DNA of 64,000 nt. Origin: Mayamaea pseudoterrestris (taxonomy: Eukaryota; Bacillariophyta; Bacillariophyceae; Sellaphorales; Sellaphoraceae). The stretch spans positions 744,001 through 808,000 of the forward strand of contig BROI01000011.1 in assembly GCA_027923505.1 (NCBI GenBank). Direction: 5' to 3'. The translations under genes were made by a program, and so were the position numbers. Positions 43,858-52,935 of the stretch are shown piece after piece. A model generated the notes under the pieces. It made no database searches and had not been told where the DNA came from. It worked only from the letters and a program-made list of their open reading frames with translations. Position 1 is the stretch's first letter; each line of letters begins with the position of its first letter.

Positions 43858-44940
43858 TGGGGAGCAGCCAACGTCATGTTCTGTAGTAGCACTCTTTCTT
43901 GCGCGCTCCAAAGCAGTTGCTATCGCATCGGACATCGTCGGGTCCAACCATTCTGGTTCATGCAGCCCCTTTTCTAGTAACAACGCTCGGTTAAACATCC
44001 CCTCTGGCTAGGCGCGATGCCGGACCCGACCTTGGCAAAACGCTTAGCGCCCGTAACGTTCATTCCCGACAAAAGCCCTAACGCCAGTCTGTCCTTCTTG
44101 AAAAAGCGCGAAGCATACGTACATTGCGTCATACGTAAAATCAGGTGTAATACTTTGTAACTGCAAGTAACGTGAGCTTGTCCAATACCCTTGGTAATGG
44201 AGCGCCCTTCATTGGCAAGCTCCCTTCATTGGCAAGCTCCCTTTTCTAAAATAGCGAGCAATGCATCTCCCTGTGGATTGATGTGAGCAATTTTGACATG
44301 AGAGTGATGCTAGCGAAATACAAGGCGCAGTGCCGCCTGTTCCATTTGTGCAACTAAACCCATCGGTCTTGAAAAGCTGCTGTGCTATATCCGCTGCCGA
44401 CATTTCGTAATGCGCTCTTCAGTTGTCGAGTTAAAATTCATCGAAATGATTGGCTCAGACGCCGTCTTCGATATGGTCCGCAAGTCTACCACTAGTTTTC
44501 ACGAAATTGTTGGCATTTGAATATGGCCATGGACCGACTTCCATAAGCGTTGCTTCAGCCTGGCGTAGAGAATCCTTCTATTCCGGTGACTGGTAGCTTG
44601 TTGCTTGGTCTGTGCTGACAACGACGCACTTGTAGCCTTTTAAATAGGCTATAGTTCCAGCCCAATCCCCGTATTATCGGCCGTACCATCTACAATCGTT
44701 GGACCAGGCTTGAGTAGTCCGTCTCGCACAAGTCCCTGATAAGGATTGACACTGCCGCCTATGTTCATGCGTTCGGCTTGCCGTAACTCTTGCAGCCACT
44801 TCTCTTACTCGGTCGCCACATGTAGATTCATGGCTTAATACCAACGGCATTGACAAGCTATCGTAAACAGGGGCAACAGCATGAGTGTCTTCGACATGGC
44901 TCCATAAACCGTTCATGCATCAGCATGCATCGGCGGATCC
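43858..44940 (-). pseudogene. Decayed cysteine synthase (PLP family)
   Basis: Read on the minus strand in shifting frames, the segment preserves the cysteine synthase / cystathionine beta-synthase fold II order. In sequence order there are MNIGGSVNPYQGLVRDGLLKPG (with Tyr-Gln where active enzymes have Lys-Asp in GGSVKDR), PTIVDGTADNTGIGLEL, KGYKCVVVS, TDGFSCTNGTGGT, RKGSLPMKG/ELANEGSSITKGIGQ, DRLALGLLSGMNVTGA and a tail like LHEPEWLDPTMSD. The Schiff-base lysine is not recognisable, frames change several times and stops interrupt. A 17-base tandem duplication lies at 44205-44238. It is a host-type metabolic gene that has lost function; a working paralogue is presumably elsewhere. The start boundary is approximate. 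Confidence 0.8.
44205..44238. repeat. 17-bp tandem duplication in pseudogene
   Basis: CCCTTCATTGGCAAGCT is present twice, back to back, inside the conserved GELANEGSS block of the cysteine-synthase pseudogene. 17 bases is not a multiple of three, so it also shifts frame. Confidence 0.9.
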
Positions 44941-45116
44941 GAGGCGTCGAACAAGCGATGCAGTTGCAAGTTTCGTACCGGTAAAAATTAAAAGATTCAA
45001 ATCGTCTTAGCGTTACTCAGTCTGGCGCACTTTTGGCTTGGATTTCTCGCGCTCGCAATGGCCAAGGGCTGTGGCTGCTCCCTGCTGCCGTAGACGACAG
45101 CTTCATACTCCTCACC

Positions 45117-46026
45117 ATGCTGCTCTGGATACCTCAGAATACGTGCCAGCATCACAATGGTGACGACGATGAAAAGTCGACCAAAGTGCAGCGACAAGCT
45201 CGAGTCCGCACCATTCGAACGACGCTCGCCTGCTTTGGTGCCTCCGTCATGGTTTTCTTGGTCATGATTCTGCAGCTCCGTCTGTACAAGTCGGAGAATG
45301 GAGCATATGAGCCAAACTTGCGTCGGAGGCGACTCCCATACAATAGCATTTATCGACTCTCAGTCATGGATGCGCAAGGACAAAGTACATCGTTGGAACG
45401 CTTTGCCGGCATGGTGACACTGGTGGTCAACGCTGCTTGCTTATGAGGCAAGACGGACGTGAGCTTTACGCAGTTACAGCAACTGCAGGATCAATATGCA
45501 AATGATGGGTTTTCAGTCTTGGCGTTTCCTACTAATGATTATCAACAAGAGCTTGCAAGCAATGCAGAAGTTGCTGCCTTTGTCAAGGAGCATTATCCAG
45601 GTTCGTCGTTATGCACACGTTATGCTCCTACGACCAAAAAATACTTGAGGATCCATTCTCACCTTTCTTTTGCTCGCTCATAACTTCATAGAAACGACAT
45701 TTCCGATCTTTGGACTTGGCCCTCTTTCCAGGAATCCAGTCTACTCGCTGCTTAGCAAGCAATTAGACTTGCCAGAAGCAGAATCTCGCGTCCGTCACAA
45801 CTTTTACAAGTATTTGGTCGACAGGAATGGTGTTGGTAAGTGTATTGATAATTGTATAGCGCAATGTTTTTGATATGTATGGAGAAGTGTTTGCGTCTCT
45901 CATCTACTCTACATCTGCTTCACCTTCACGCTCGCAGCCGTCAAACTTTACAACAAAAAGCAAGATCCCCTGTCCATCAAGGGTGCTATTGAAAAACTTT
46001 TAAAGCAAACAGTTGCTGCCTTATAG
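45117..46026 (+). CDS. Glutathione peroxidase, probable selenoprotein
   Basis: Thiol/seleno-dependent peroxidase that reduces H2O2 or lipid hydroperoxides. Three exons, 45117-45600, 45692-45835 and 45938-46026, phase-consistent, 238 aa with the TGA at 45444-45446 read as selenocysteine (residue 110). Around it the frame reads VVNAACL-U-GKTDVSFTQLQ, aligned with the family's VVNVAS-x-U/C-GLT motif. Downstream are LAFPTNDYQQELASNAEV, TTFPIFGLGPLSRNPVYSLL, VRHNFYKYLVDRNGV (Trp of the usual WNF is His) and a normal C-terminus. No TGA-free frame or splice bypasses it. Start: ATG 45117 (upstream frame only TTG). A hydrophobic segment (LACFGASVMVFLVMILQL) near residue 45-65 acts as a signal anchor, suggesting a membrane-bound form in the secretory system or plastid envelope. 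Confidence 0.85.
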
Positions 46027-46059
46027 ACTGCAACGAATAGGTTTTCTTTCCGACTAAAA

Positions 46060-46150
46060 GCCAGATGGCCATTCAAGAATGACAGTTTCAGAATCGGCTA
46101 CGTCAATATTCGAATGGTAGTCGTTTTGGAGCTTGAAATATCGGGTCGGC
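46060..46150 (+). promoter_or_regulatory. Candidate SECIS element in GPX 3' UTR
   Basis: Just after the GPX stop there is a single ATGA (46079-46082), followed nine bases later by AA. A 7-bp stem CGGCTAC/GTAGTCG caps an apical loop. On the 3' side TTGA is placed opposite the ATGA, and GGCC/GGCC could close the base. This follows the SECIS order (AUGA, AA, GA), but the helix has mismatches and the ATGA-to-AA spacing is short. Only a weak candidate from manual folding. Confidence 0.3.
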
Positions 46151-46193
46151 CGCATTAACAAACAATGTTATATTAAATTACACACCTTTGCCA

Positions 46194-46886
46194 TTACTCC
46201 TTGCCGTACGCCAGCGTTAGCTTGTCGTTTGCCGTCAACTGAAAGCCTTGCAAGGCTTCCAGCGCTACAGTCGCACTCGCTGACGAATCAAACTCAACAA
46301 ACGCCATGCCTTCGCGCGGCATGCGCACCTCTTGAAATCCCTGGTATTGTCGGAAAAGCATGCTGAGCATGAGTTGGTTGCATTCGGTTGGAAGATCCGT
46401 CGCCAAGAGGTACTTGGAGGGCGGAGCAGCGGGCGACGACGGATCGGCTGCTGCTGCTGCTGTCGCTGATTCAGCTTCATTTGCATGCGATTCTTCGTCT
46501 TGCTTTAGCTTCTTGGCCTTTGGGGCGGCGTCGTTATCGTCGTCGGAGCCATCGTCTTGAGCTGCACCCGACGGCGATGCAGCAACATTTTTCTTGGCAG
46601 CCTTTTGGTTCGACAAATGCTTCGTCTTATCTCTGGCATACTCAATGACCATGTCCTTGTCAAAGAAATTGAATCCTTGTTCGGCTTGCAGACAGGCTGT
46701 TGCTGCTTGTACGGAATCCATCACCACCCAAGCCTGCCCGCGCAAGCCGTCGCGCCGCAAAACGAGCACCTCGAGAACCTTGCCATGACGCGTACACAAT
46801 GAGTAGAGTGCGCGCCGCAGTAGCGGTTTCTTGATCTTCCAGTCGATATTCTTGAAGTAAAGGGTATTGTTCGGTTCATTTATCAT
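46194..46886 (-). CDS. U1A/U2B''-type snRNP protein
   Basis: A 230-aa spliceosomal RNA-binding protein of the SNF/U1A/U2B'' family, binding stem-loops of U1 or U2 snRNA in the nucleus. ATG 46886. RRM1 (about 8-85) is typical: NNTLYFKNIDWKIKKPLLRR, with LRGQAWVVMDS as RNP1 and GFNFFDKDMVIEYARDK. An acidic/Lys linker with an NLS-like KAKKLKQ follows. RRM2 (about 155-230) has LLATDLPTECNQLMLSMLFR, then GFQEVRMPREGMAFVEFD and ALQGFQLTANDKLTLAYGK. A single protein often serves both U1 and U2 in protists. No intron. Tail-to-tail with the GPX gene. Confidence 0.93.
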   Translation of the reverse strand: MINEPNNTLYFKNIDWKIKKPLLRRALYSLCTRHGKVLEVLVLRRDGLRGQAWVVMDSVQAATACLQAEQGFNFFDKDMVIEYARDKTKHLSNQKAAKKNVAASPSGAAQDDGSDDDNDAAPKAKKLKQDEESHANEAESATAAAAADPSSPAAPPSKYLLATDLPTECNQLMLSMLFRQYQGFQEVRMPREGMAFVEFDSSASATVALEALQGFQLTANDKLTLAYGKE

Positions 46887-47129
46887 AATGGAATCTGGTG
46901 TTCAATAAGTCAGAAAGTAGATTGATGCAGTGAAGTTGTGGCGTTCATCGTGTGGCTAGAACGTGTGTCTCATCGGTTCTTGGTGTGACAGCGCCGCGCT
47001 GGCGCGCCTTTTTTGCTCCACCATGAATGGTTCGTTACTTTCGCTGCTTTCCACGCGCATTTGAATGGTAAAATCAGCAGCCTCTGGTCCAAATTAGCAA
47101 TCTACCGTCACATCCAATCACTTGTGTGT

Positions 47130-47810
47130 ATGGCTATCGCAGAATTAGCTGGAGGAGATGCCATGGACCTGGATGATGTTGATGTTGCACCATCATCCTT
47201 CTTGAATCAATCACAGTCGCATCTGTCCACCATGCAGCAACAAGACGTTGATCGCGTCTTTGAACAACTGTTTGGCTACAAGTGGGGAACACAGTTCGAT
47301 CTCGGAGTACCTGAAACGCGGCAAGAGATCCTGCTGTGTCGAATGCTAGGCAAGCGCGCTGCGGCGACGGTTCTCCACACAAAGAGCAAAAGCAAACGTG
47401 TGAAACGAATTTCTGCAGCTTCTGAAAAACCTTCGAGTCCGATAGTGAGACCTCCGCTAGAAGAGACTTTACTTTTGCCAAGAGCAGCAACTGGTCCAAC
47501 AGCTTTGAATAGAATTGAACCCGTTGAAATCGCAGCAATTGCAGCGGCGCCAATAGTGGCAACGAGCGGAAATGTCGACAGCGTTCTCAAGGCGCTTGAG
47601 GAAGGCCAAGGCACGTCTACTATCGCAAAAACGAGCGCTGATTGGGAAGTATTCAAGGACCAGACTGGTTTGGGCGACAAACTTGAAGAAAAAGCTGAAG
47701 GAAAGGACGCCTTTCTCAATCGACAAGCATTTTTGACGCGTGTCGATCATCGAACGTTTGAACTTGAGCGTAAGGATCGAGACAAGGAGCGAACGAAGCG
47801 AGGCACATGA
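47130..47810 (+). CDS. SWC5/CFDP1-like BCNT-C protein
   Basis: Predicted subunit of the SWR1/SRCAP chromatin remodeller that deposits H2A.Z. The C-terminal 75 residues are a clear BCNT-C domain: KTSADWEVFKDQTGLGDKLE, EEKAEGKDAFLNRQAFLTRV, then DHRTFELERKDRDKERTKRG. The N-terminal half is less conserved, with acidic MDLDDVDV and a basic KSKSKRVKRISA. The start is uncertain. ATG 47130 is the first in the open frame. A spliced alternative starts at ATG 47023, with an intron from 47030 to 47150 (donor G|GTTCGT as in the GPX gene, acceptor TATCGCAG), giving MNELAGGDAMDL. The shorter model with 226 aa is listed. Divergent from the U1A/U2B'' gene. Confidence 0.85.
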   Translation: MAIAELAGGDAMDLDDVDVAPSSFLNQSQSHLSTMQQQDVDRVFEQLFGYKWGTQFDLGVPETRQEILLCRMLGKRAAATVLHTKSKSKRVKRISAASEKPSSPIVRPPLEETLLLPRAATGPTALNRIEPVEIAAIAAAPIVATSGNVDSVLKALEEGQGTSTIAKTSADWEVFKDQTGLGDKLEEKAEGKDAFLNRQAFLTRVDHRTFELERKDRDKERTKRGT

Positions 47811-49818
47811 ACGTACTGGATGCGGGTAATTATCGTCCCTATAGTCCTGAATAGCGAACAGCCGTAAATATCTGTGCAGTGAGCCTTTGAGCAAAAAGGC
47901 GACATACGGTATATTTCTTCCTTGAGATAATAGATGAAATCCATACACTACGCGCAACTCTCCTTAACTTCTGCAGTCGTAATGATGGCTCCAAGTATGT
48001 CCGACATCATCTCAATCTATACTTCGCGCATTAACTGTGAATGGTACTTTTCAGACGTCTCTCCAAATCTCCAATGTTTTGTTTCCAACTCGACCATGAT
48101 TCTGGACAGTTTTGAATCGCTTCGAGGAAAGATTTGAGCAAATCCTTGACGTGAGTTCTGATCAAGAGAAGGAGAGGGTATTCACGCTGAAGTTGTGGGA
48201 AGATAAACGGAATCAAACATCAAACTGCTGACGCACTGATCACGCACATTTAAATCTTTGTAAGGATTTTGAGCCTACCTTTTGATCATATTCTCTCTCT
48301 GCCCTCATGAGTCCTTCCGAGCTGTCTAGAGCATTGAAACTAGTAGCATATTTGTTATAAGGCAGAGCAAAGATACAAAGGGCAAGATGAAAAGATATGG
48401 TTTAGTGATCGCATTGCAGGTGCATGACTTACACACAGAGTTATTACGTGGCTCTTGGTTGTTTGTGTTGCGTCGTGGCCATAATGTGAGACGCATCGCC
48501 GACTCGAAGTGCGAAGCAGTCGCGTTTTGTACTTCTGCACTATATATTATACTCCCCAAGTATCCCATTTGATTCTTTCAAACTGTCATTTGTGGTTTTT
48601 GTATCAATAGCCCCTTCTTGCAAGCTCAACCTGCAACAACGCGACAGCAACGATAAGATAAGTACCGGACCTGAACAGATCGCACCCAACAGCTCATCAA
48701 CTAACTGTATTATTTCGCAAACAGTACGCACACGCTTCCTTGGCATTCTCGAGTTGTTGGCAGCATTTTCGGATGAAGGCGAAGAATGTCGTGTCATGGG
48801 AACGCGAACGATGACTGCATGCGAACTTGAGGTTTCATTGGCAAAGCAAAACAGACGCCTTTCACCTTTCACCCTTCTCGTCGGGTAGCGATGCTCACTC
48901 CCATAAAACTTCCTTTCAACACTTTATCAAGCAACAACAGTATCGCCATGACCATGAAAGCATTAGCTGATTCAATTCCACGCAAGCCCAGAAGATCCAC
49001 AGAGCCCTGGTGCAATGACAAGGCGCCGCGGCAGCCACAAAGAGCCAGCGAGCTTGCTGCTGCATCCCATGGTGATTGCGGCTGCCCTACCGGAGAGCGA
49101 CAATGTTGCGACTATCCTCCACGCATGCCAAATCGAACGATAGATCACGGCGTCAAACAAAAGGACTCATACGGGAGCTTGCCTCTCAGGCTAATGGGGT
49201 CACTTCCGCCACCTGCGTTCTTAAAGGGAGGATCGATAAGTTTGGATGGGGCCTTCATTGCCGAGTATCAAGACAAAAATACCATCATTGCCCTCTGTGC
49301 ATAGTCTCACTCCTATTTCATACTGAAACTACATATCCATTGCACAATAAAAGTGGGCCAATGGCCAATAGCTATGTCCGTCCACGCTCTAGCTATCGAC
49401 GCAAGTGGTGGCAAGACGCAAGCCAATTCATGAAGATATCACCAAGAGCATATGGGGAGCGGCGTCCAGTTGAAGCATCATTGGCCATCGCAGGATGAAG
49501 AACGGCAAGGTTTCTGCGTATGAAATGTTCCCCTCGAGGCGCTTGATGAGGCCTTTACACCGATTCTCGTATCCTCGACCATCGTCGATAACGTTCCTCA
49601 ATCCCTTTCTTCGTCATCAAGGCGCTTCTTACGGTTGGTCAAGTTTTCTCCTGTACTTGTATCGTTATACATCATCCATTTTAGATTTCTGGCGATTGAG
49701 AAAATTAAGGTTGAGGCGCGCACTGCTAACTTCATAATAATTCTAACATCATTTAATTTATTAGTAACGTATGTCGTTCAAGTCAACTAGGCTTTAAGGT
49801 TGATGCAAGTGCGCGAGA
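47811..49818. other. 2-kb gap, no firm gene
   Basis: No recognised domain on either strand. The only ATG-started frame of note is 48891-49304, listed at low confidence. Other frames start on GTG/TTG or are interrupted. I saw no repeat structure, RNA gene or transposon ends. This is the longest unexplained stretch in the window outside the duplication. Confidence 0.5.
48891..49304 (+). CDS. Possible small hypothetical protein
   Basis: A 137-aa frame with ATG start, rich in Pro, Arg, Ser and Cys (RKPRRSTEPWCNDK, GDCGCPTGERQCCDYPP). No family recognised, no signal peptide, and a second frame overlaps it at 49076-49498. It may be chance. Confidence 0.2.
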   Translation: MLTPIKLPFNTLSSNNSIAMTMKALADSIPRKPRRSTEPWCNDKAPRQPQRASELAAASHGDCGCPTGERQCCDYPPRMPNRTIDHGVKQKDSYGSLPLRLMGSLPPPAFLKGGSISLDGAFIAEYQDKNTIIALCA

Positions 49819-52257
49819 TTAGGTGAACCGGATCTTCTTGTTCACTCGCTGTGATTCTTCACCGAGATCGCGCTCTGCTTTCTCGCGGAGCCGAGTAAGC
49901 TCATTTTCTTCATCGTCGGCCGTAGCCCATTCAATCACCAAGTGCCGACCATATAAGTGCGTTCTCGACAGTGCTGTCATTGCGGCTGCTGCTTCTTTCG
50001 GCGTCATATATTCAATGAAACAAAACCCACGGTGTCCGCCGGCAAACTTTTTCGGAAGACGAACCTTTTTTAGTTGCCCAAAAGAGCCAAAAAGCTGCAT
50101 CAATTCTTTGCGGGCGGCCTGAAATGGGACATTCCGAATCATGAGTTTTGCAGACTTCTTCAAAGGTCGAGTATCCGCGCGGTTTGGCTCTGCGACATTT
50201 TTTGAAAGCACCAGCTCCAGCCCATGGCCATCAAGAACAGCGCCTTGCATTTCCTTTATGATCTTGCGGGCAACCTGGTTAGATACGAGCTCAACAAAGC
50301 CGTAGCCCAGTGACATTTCCTTTGCTTCGTTTACTAAAAGGTTGCCACTTTGAGATCTTCTTGTCGGAGCAAGCTTTTTTGGAATCCGTACCGCACGCAC
50401 GTCCCCTGAATATGCCGATAGAAACTCTCGCAGACGCTCTTCCGATGTTGCAAAATTCAAATTTTTGACAAAAATTGTGGATGACGGTCCATCGCTGGCG
50501 TCCTCCATGTCATTCTCCGCTTCTACAACATTCTTGCTCGGCATATCTTCAGCAACATGGCTCTCCTTAGGATCAGCGCTGACAGCCATTAATGGAGCCC
50601 ATTCCAAATACAATGGAACAGACTTGAATCGCTTGTACGCCAAACGTTTAAATGCGGACTTGGCATCGTTCATGTGGATATACTCGACCATTGCAATTGT
50701 GCGTGACGGTGGTAGAAGAATACGCTTTGGCGCTTCGCCCACCGTACCAAATACTTTCAAAAGCTCCGCCTCAGTCGTATCAGCCGGTAAATTCTTAACC
50801 AAGATGCTTGTCTTACTTCGCTTTGCCAAAGTTACCGGCGTAGCATCATCCTTGTCTTCTCTATCTTCCGCACGATGTACTGACACCAAAGCATCCATGT
50901 CAATGCCATGCTCGGCAAAATATTTGCGGTTCTCTTCGATTAGCGCCGTTTCGCCCAGAGCCATTCGAACGGCAGCATCGCCGCCGCTCATTCCATCCTT
51001 GACGTTCAACACGAGAGATTTCCGTAGCCCGAGACGTTCAGCGAGTGTATCAATAACCGCATCGCCTCGAAGGTAACTTGCAGACCAGCCGGTAGTGTTC
51101 TTCATTGCATCTTGTCGCTGCTGCAGCTCCTGCTTCTGCTTGTAATTCATAAAAGATGCGTCGGCAACCGAAGCACCCTGACTTGGGTTGCTTTTCGCCG
51201 GCAAAATGTGTAGCAGGCGGCCTTGAAAATCAATGCCATCCAAATCCCTTAGTGCTTGTTCAGCGTCAGCCGCCGTAGCAAGTGTTACAAAGCCAAAGCC
51301 TTTGCTGTTCTTTAGATCGTCAACCGGCAAATGTACGTCAGTCGGCGAGTAGCTTTCAAAAAGTTTTGTAACATCGTCGCTGGTCGTTACAAAGGGCAAA
51401 TTGCGAAGGAAGAGGCGGCAAGAATCATTGGCTTCGACATTAGTCTCAGTAACACCATCCGCAATAGTGTGATTCTGTATTTCCTTCGTCGCTGCTTGTG
51501 ACTGCTCTGCCCTCAAGCTCGCGGAAGCAGTAGCAGTATCGTTGTTTTCCTTCATTTTTAAACCGTCGTCCTCAGTATCACGATCGTCGAGCTCATCGGT
51601 TTGAACTGTTTTTGATTTCAAAAAGTCCAAGTCTGAAGACTTTTGCGTGTTCGTCGTCAAGGGATCAACTTCGTCCGCGTCTGACGAGCTACTTGACGAG
51701 TCTTCATCGTCGTCACTATCAGAATCTTCTACTAAAGCGCCCTTGGCCTGTGGCTTGTCCGAGCTAACAAATTCGCCGCCGCCGCCACCGTCATCATTCG
51801 CCCATGACTTTTTTGGCTGAGCTTCCAACTTGCCACCGCCCATGACGGCAAGATATTCCAGTTTTCGCTTGTCCGTCTCTGCTTGTTGTTTTTCTTTTCT
51901 CAAATTCTTTTTAGTTTCAGTTTCCTTTTGAGTCTTTTCCTTGGCATGATCCTCGTCCGTCTTGATTGCCGTGTTCTTTGGTGCAACTGCCAACTCGACA
52001 GTGATCCGACTCGTCTGAAGATACGAGCGATTGCACTGATGAATCAAGTCCTGCGCTTCCTGTTCAGTCGATACACCAACAAACGCCATTTGTCGATTCT
52101 GCAAAACTCTGGCATCCGTCACCTTGAGGGTTGGCAGGCGAGCCTTGAGAAAGGACTGAAGCTGACTGCTGGTGAGGTTCTTTGGAAGATTCTTGAGGCA
52201 TAGACGCGTCTTGAGGAGCACGCTTGGCTCCTGCGAAGGTCTAGTCCGCTTCTTCAT
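49819..52257 (-). CDS. Mrd1/RBM19-like pre-rRNA processing protein
   Basis: An 812-aa nucleolar protein with five RRM domains, matching Mrd1 (yeast) / RBM19 (animals), needed for 35S pre-rRNA cleavage and small-subunit assembly. ATG 52257 (MKKRTRPSQEP) is the first in frame; codons upstream to 52353 lack an ATG near a plausible site. RRM1 is at about 15-92 (TRLCLKNLPKNLTSSQLQSF). An acidic/Ser-rich linker (DSDSDDDEDSSSSSSDADE) follows. RRM2 is about 280-360 (CRLFLRNLPFVTTSDDVTKL, GFGFVTLA), RRM3 about 480-560 (TSILVKNLPADTTEAELLKV), RRM4 about 595-690 (STIFVKNLNFATSEERLREF, with a YGFVEL RNP1) and RRM5 about 705-785 (LMIRNVPFQAARKELMQLFG, GHRGFCFIEY). Intronless. Confidence 0.93.
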   Translation of the reverse strand: MKKRTRPSQEPSVLLKTRLCLKNLPKNLTSSQLQSFLKARLPTLKVTDARVLQNRQMAFVGVSTEQEAQDLIHQCNRSYLQTSRITVELAVAPKNTAIKTDEDHAKEKTQKETETKKNLRKEKQQAETDKRKLEYLAVMGGGKLEAQPKKSWANDDGGGGGEFVSSDKPQAKGALVEDSDSDDDEDSSSSSSDADEVDPLTTNTQKSSDLDFLKSKTVQTDELDDRDTEDDGLKMKENNDTATASASLRAEQSQAATKEIQNHTIADGVTETNVEANDSCRLFLRNLPFVTTSDDVTKLFESYSPTDVHLPVDDLKNSKGFGFVTLATAADAEQALRDLDGIDFQGRLLHILPAKSNPSQGASVADASFMNYKQKQELQQRQDAMKNTTGWSASYLRGDAVIDTLAERLGLRKSLVLNVKDGMSGGDAAVRMALGETALIEENRKYFAEHGIDMDALVSVHRAEDREDKDDATPVTLAKRSKTSILVKNLPADTTEAELLKVFGTVGEAPKRILLPPSRTIAMVEYIHMNDAKSAFKRLAYKRFKSVPLYLEWAPLMAVSADPKESHVAEDMPSKNVVEAENDMEDASDGPSSTIFVKNLNFATSEERLREFLSAYSGDVRAVRIPKKLAPTRRSQSGNLLVNEAKEMSLGYGFVELVSNQVARKIIKEMQGAVLDGHGLELVLSKNVAEPNRADTRPLKKSAKLMIRNVPFQAARKELMQLFGSFGQLKKVRLPKKFAGGHRGFCFIEYMTPKEAAAAMTALSRTHLYGRHLVIEWATADDEENELTRLREKAERDLGEESQRVNKKIRFT

Positions 52258-52935
52258 ATCAATTACAATATTTGTATGAATGCAAAACGTGTTAACAAAG
52301 ATGGCTATGAGTATGCTGCAACAAAAGCTGGCGCTCGTCGCTCGTCGCTGCAATGGCCGAAGGGAAAAACGATTGGGCCGAAGCGGAACGACCGTGCGGA
52401 GGACGGACGCGAGGAGGTCATTGTACTTTAACGAGTACAGTACTCGAAACGCGAAGGTTTCGAAACACCTACGTATCGTCGTAGCGTGAGCTACGAGGGA
52501 ATCTGAAGCGTCATCATGTCAAAGTATTATGACATTGTTTCACAGGGCTTATGATGCTCTGCAATAGCCAACAGCACAAAGGCCCATTGGGAACTTGTTC
52601 TTCTGTCGACGAAGAGTCATTTGGTACACTAGAGATAAGTCATTTTTCTTCTTAAACGCGAAGCCTCACGAATGCAATATTACAATAGCCTAATTAGGAA
52701 TGAAATGACCAGCTAGTTTGGACTATCAAATTTGTGTACACTGCCACTCAGCAAAGTACTGCAACACGTTTTTGGCCTTCCTGGAGGGAAGCGGGTCGTT
52801 CCGCGGAGAATTTTCTGCCCGACTGTCGGACATGCTTCGTTCTACGACCTGGACCATCTGAAAGTGACTGCACACATCGAGACGTTGGACCAAACGCCAA
52901 ACGCCGATTCTGCTTTTCCATTTTGGCGGTGAAAC
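52258..52935. other. Divergent promoter region, no gene seen
   Basis: The region lies between the Mrd1-like gene (minus) and the histidine kinase (plus). Frames such as 52734-53411 run out of phase into the kinase gene and are shadows of it. Confidence 0.5.

Noticed and set aside
45033-45446. Treating the GPX-like locus as a pseudogene broken by a stop codon
   Set aside because: The only stop is TGA at the exact selenocysteine position, and the remaining exons are intact with consistent splice phases.
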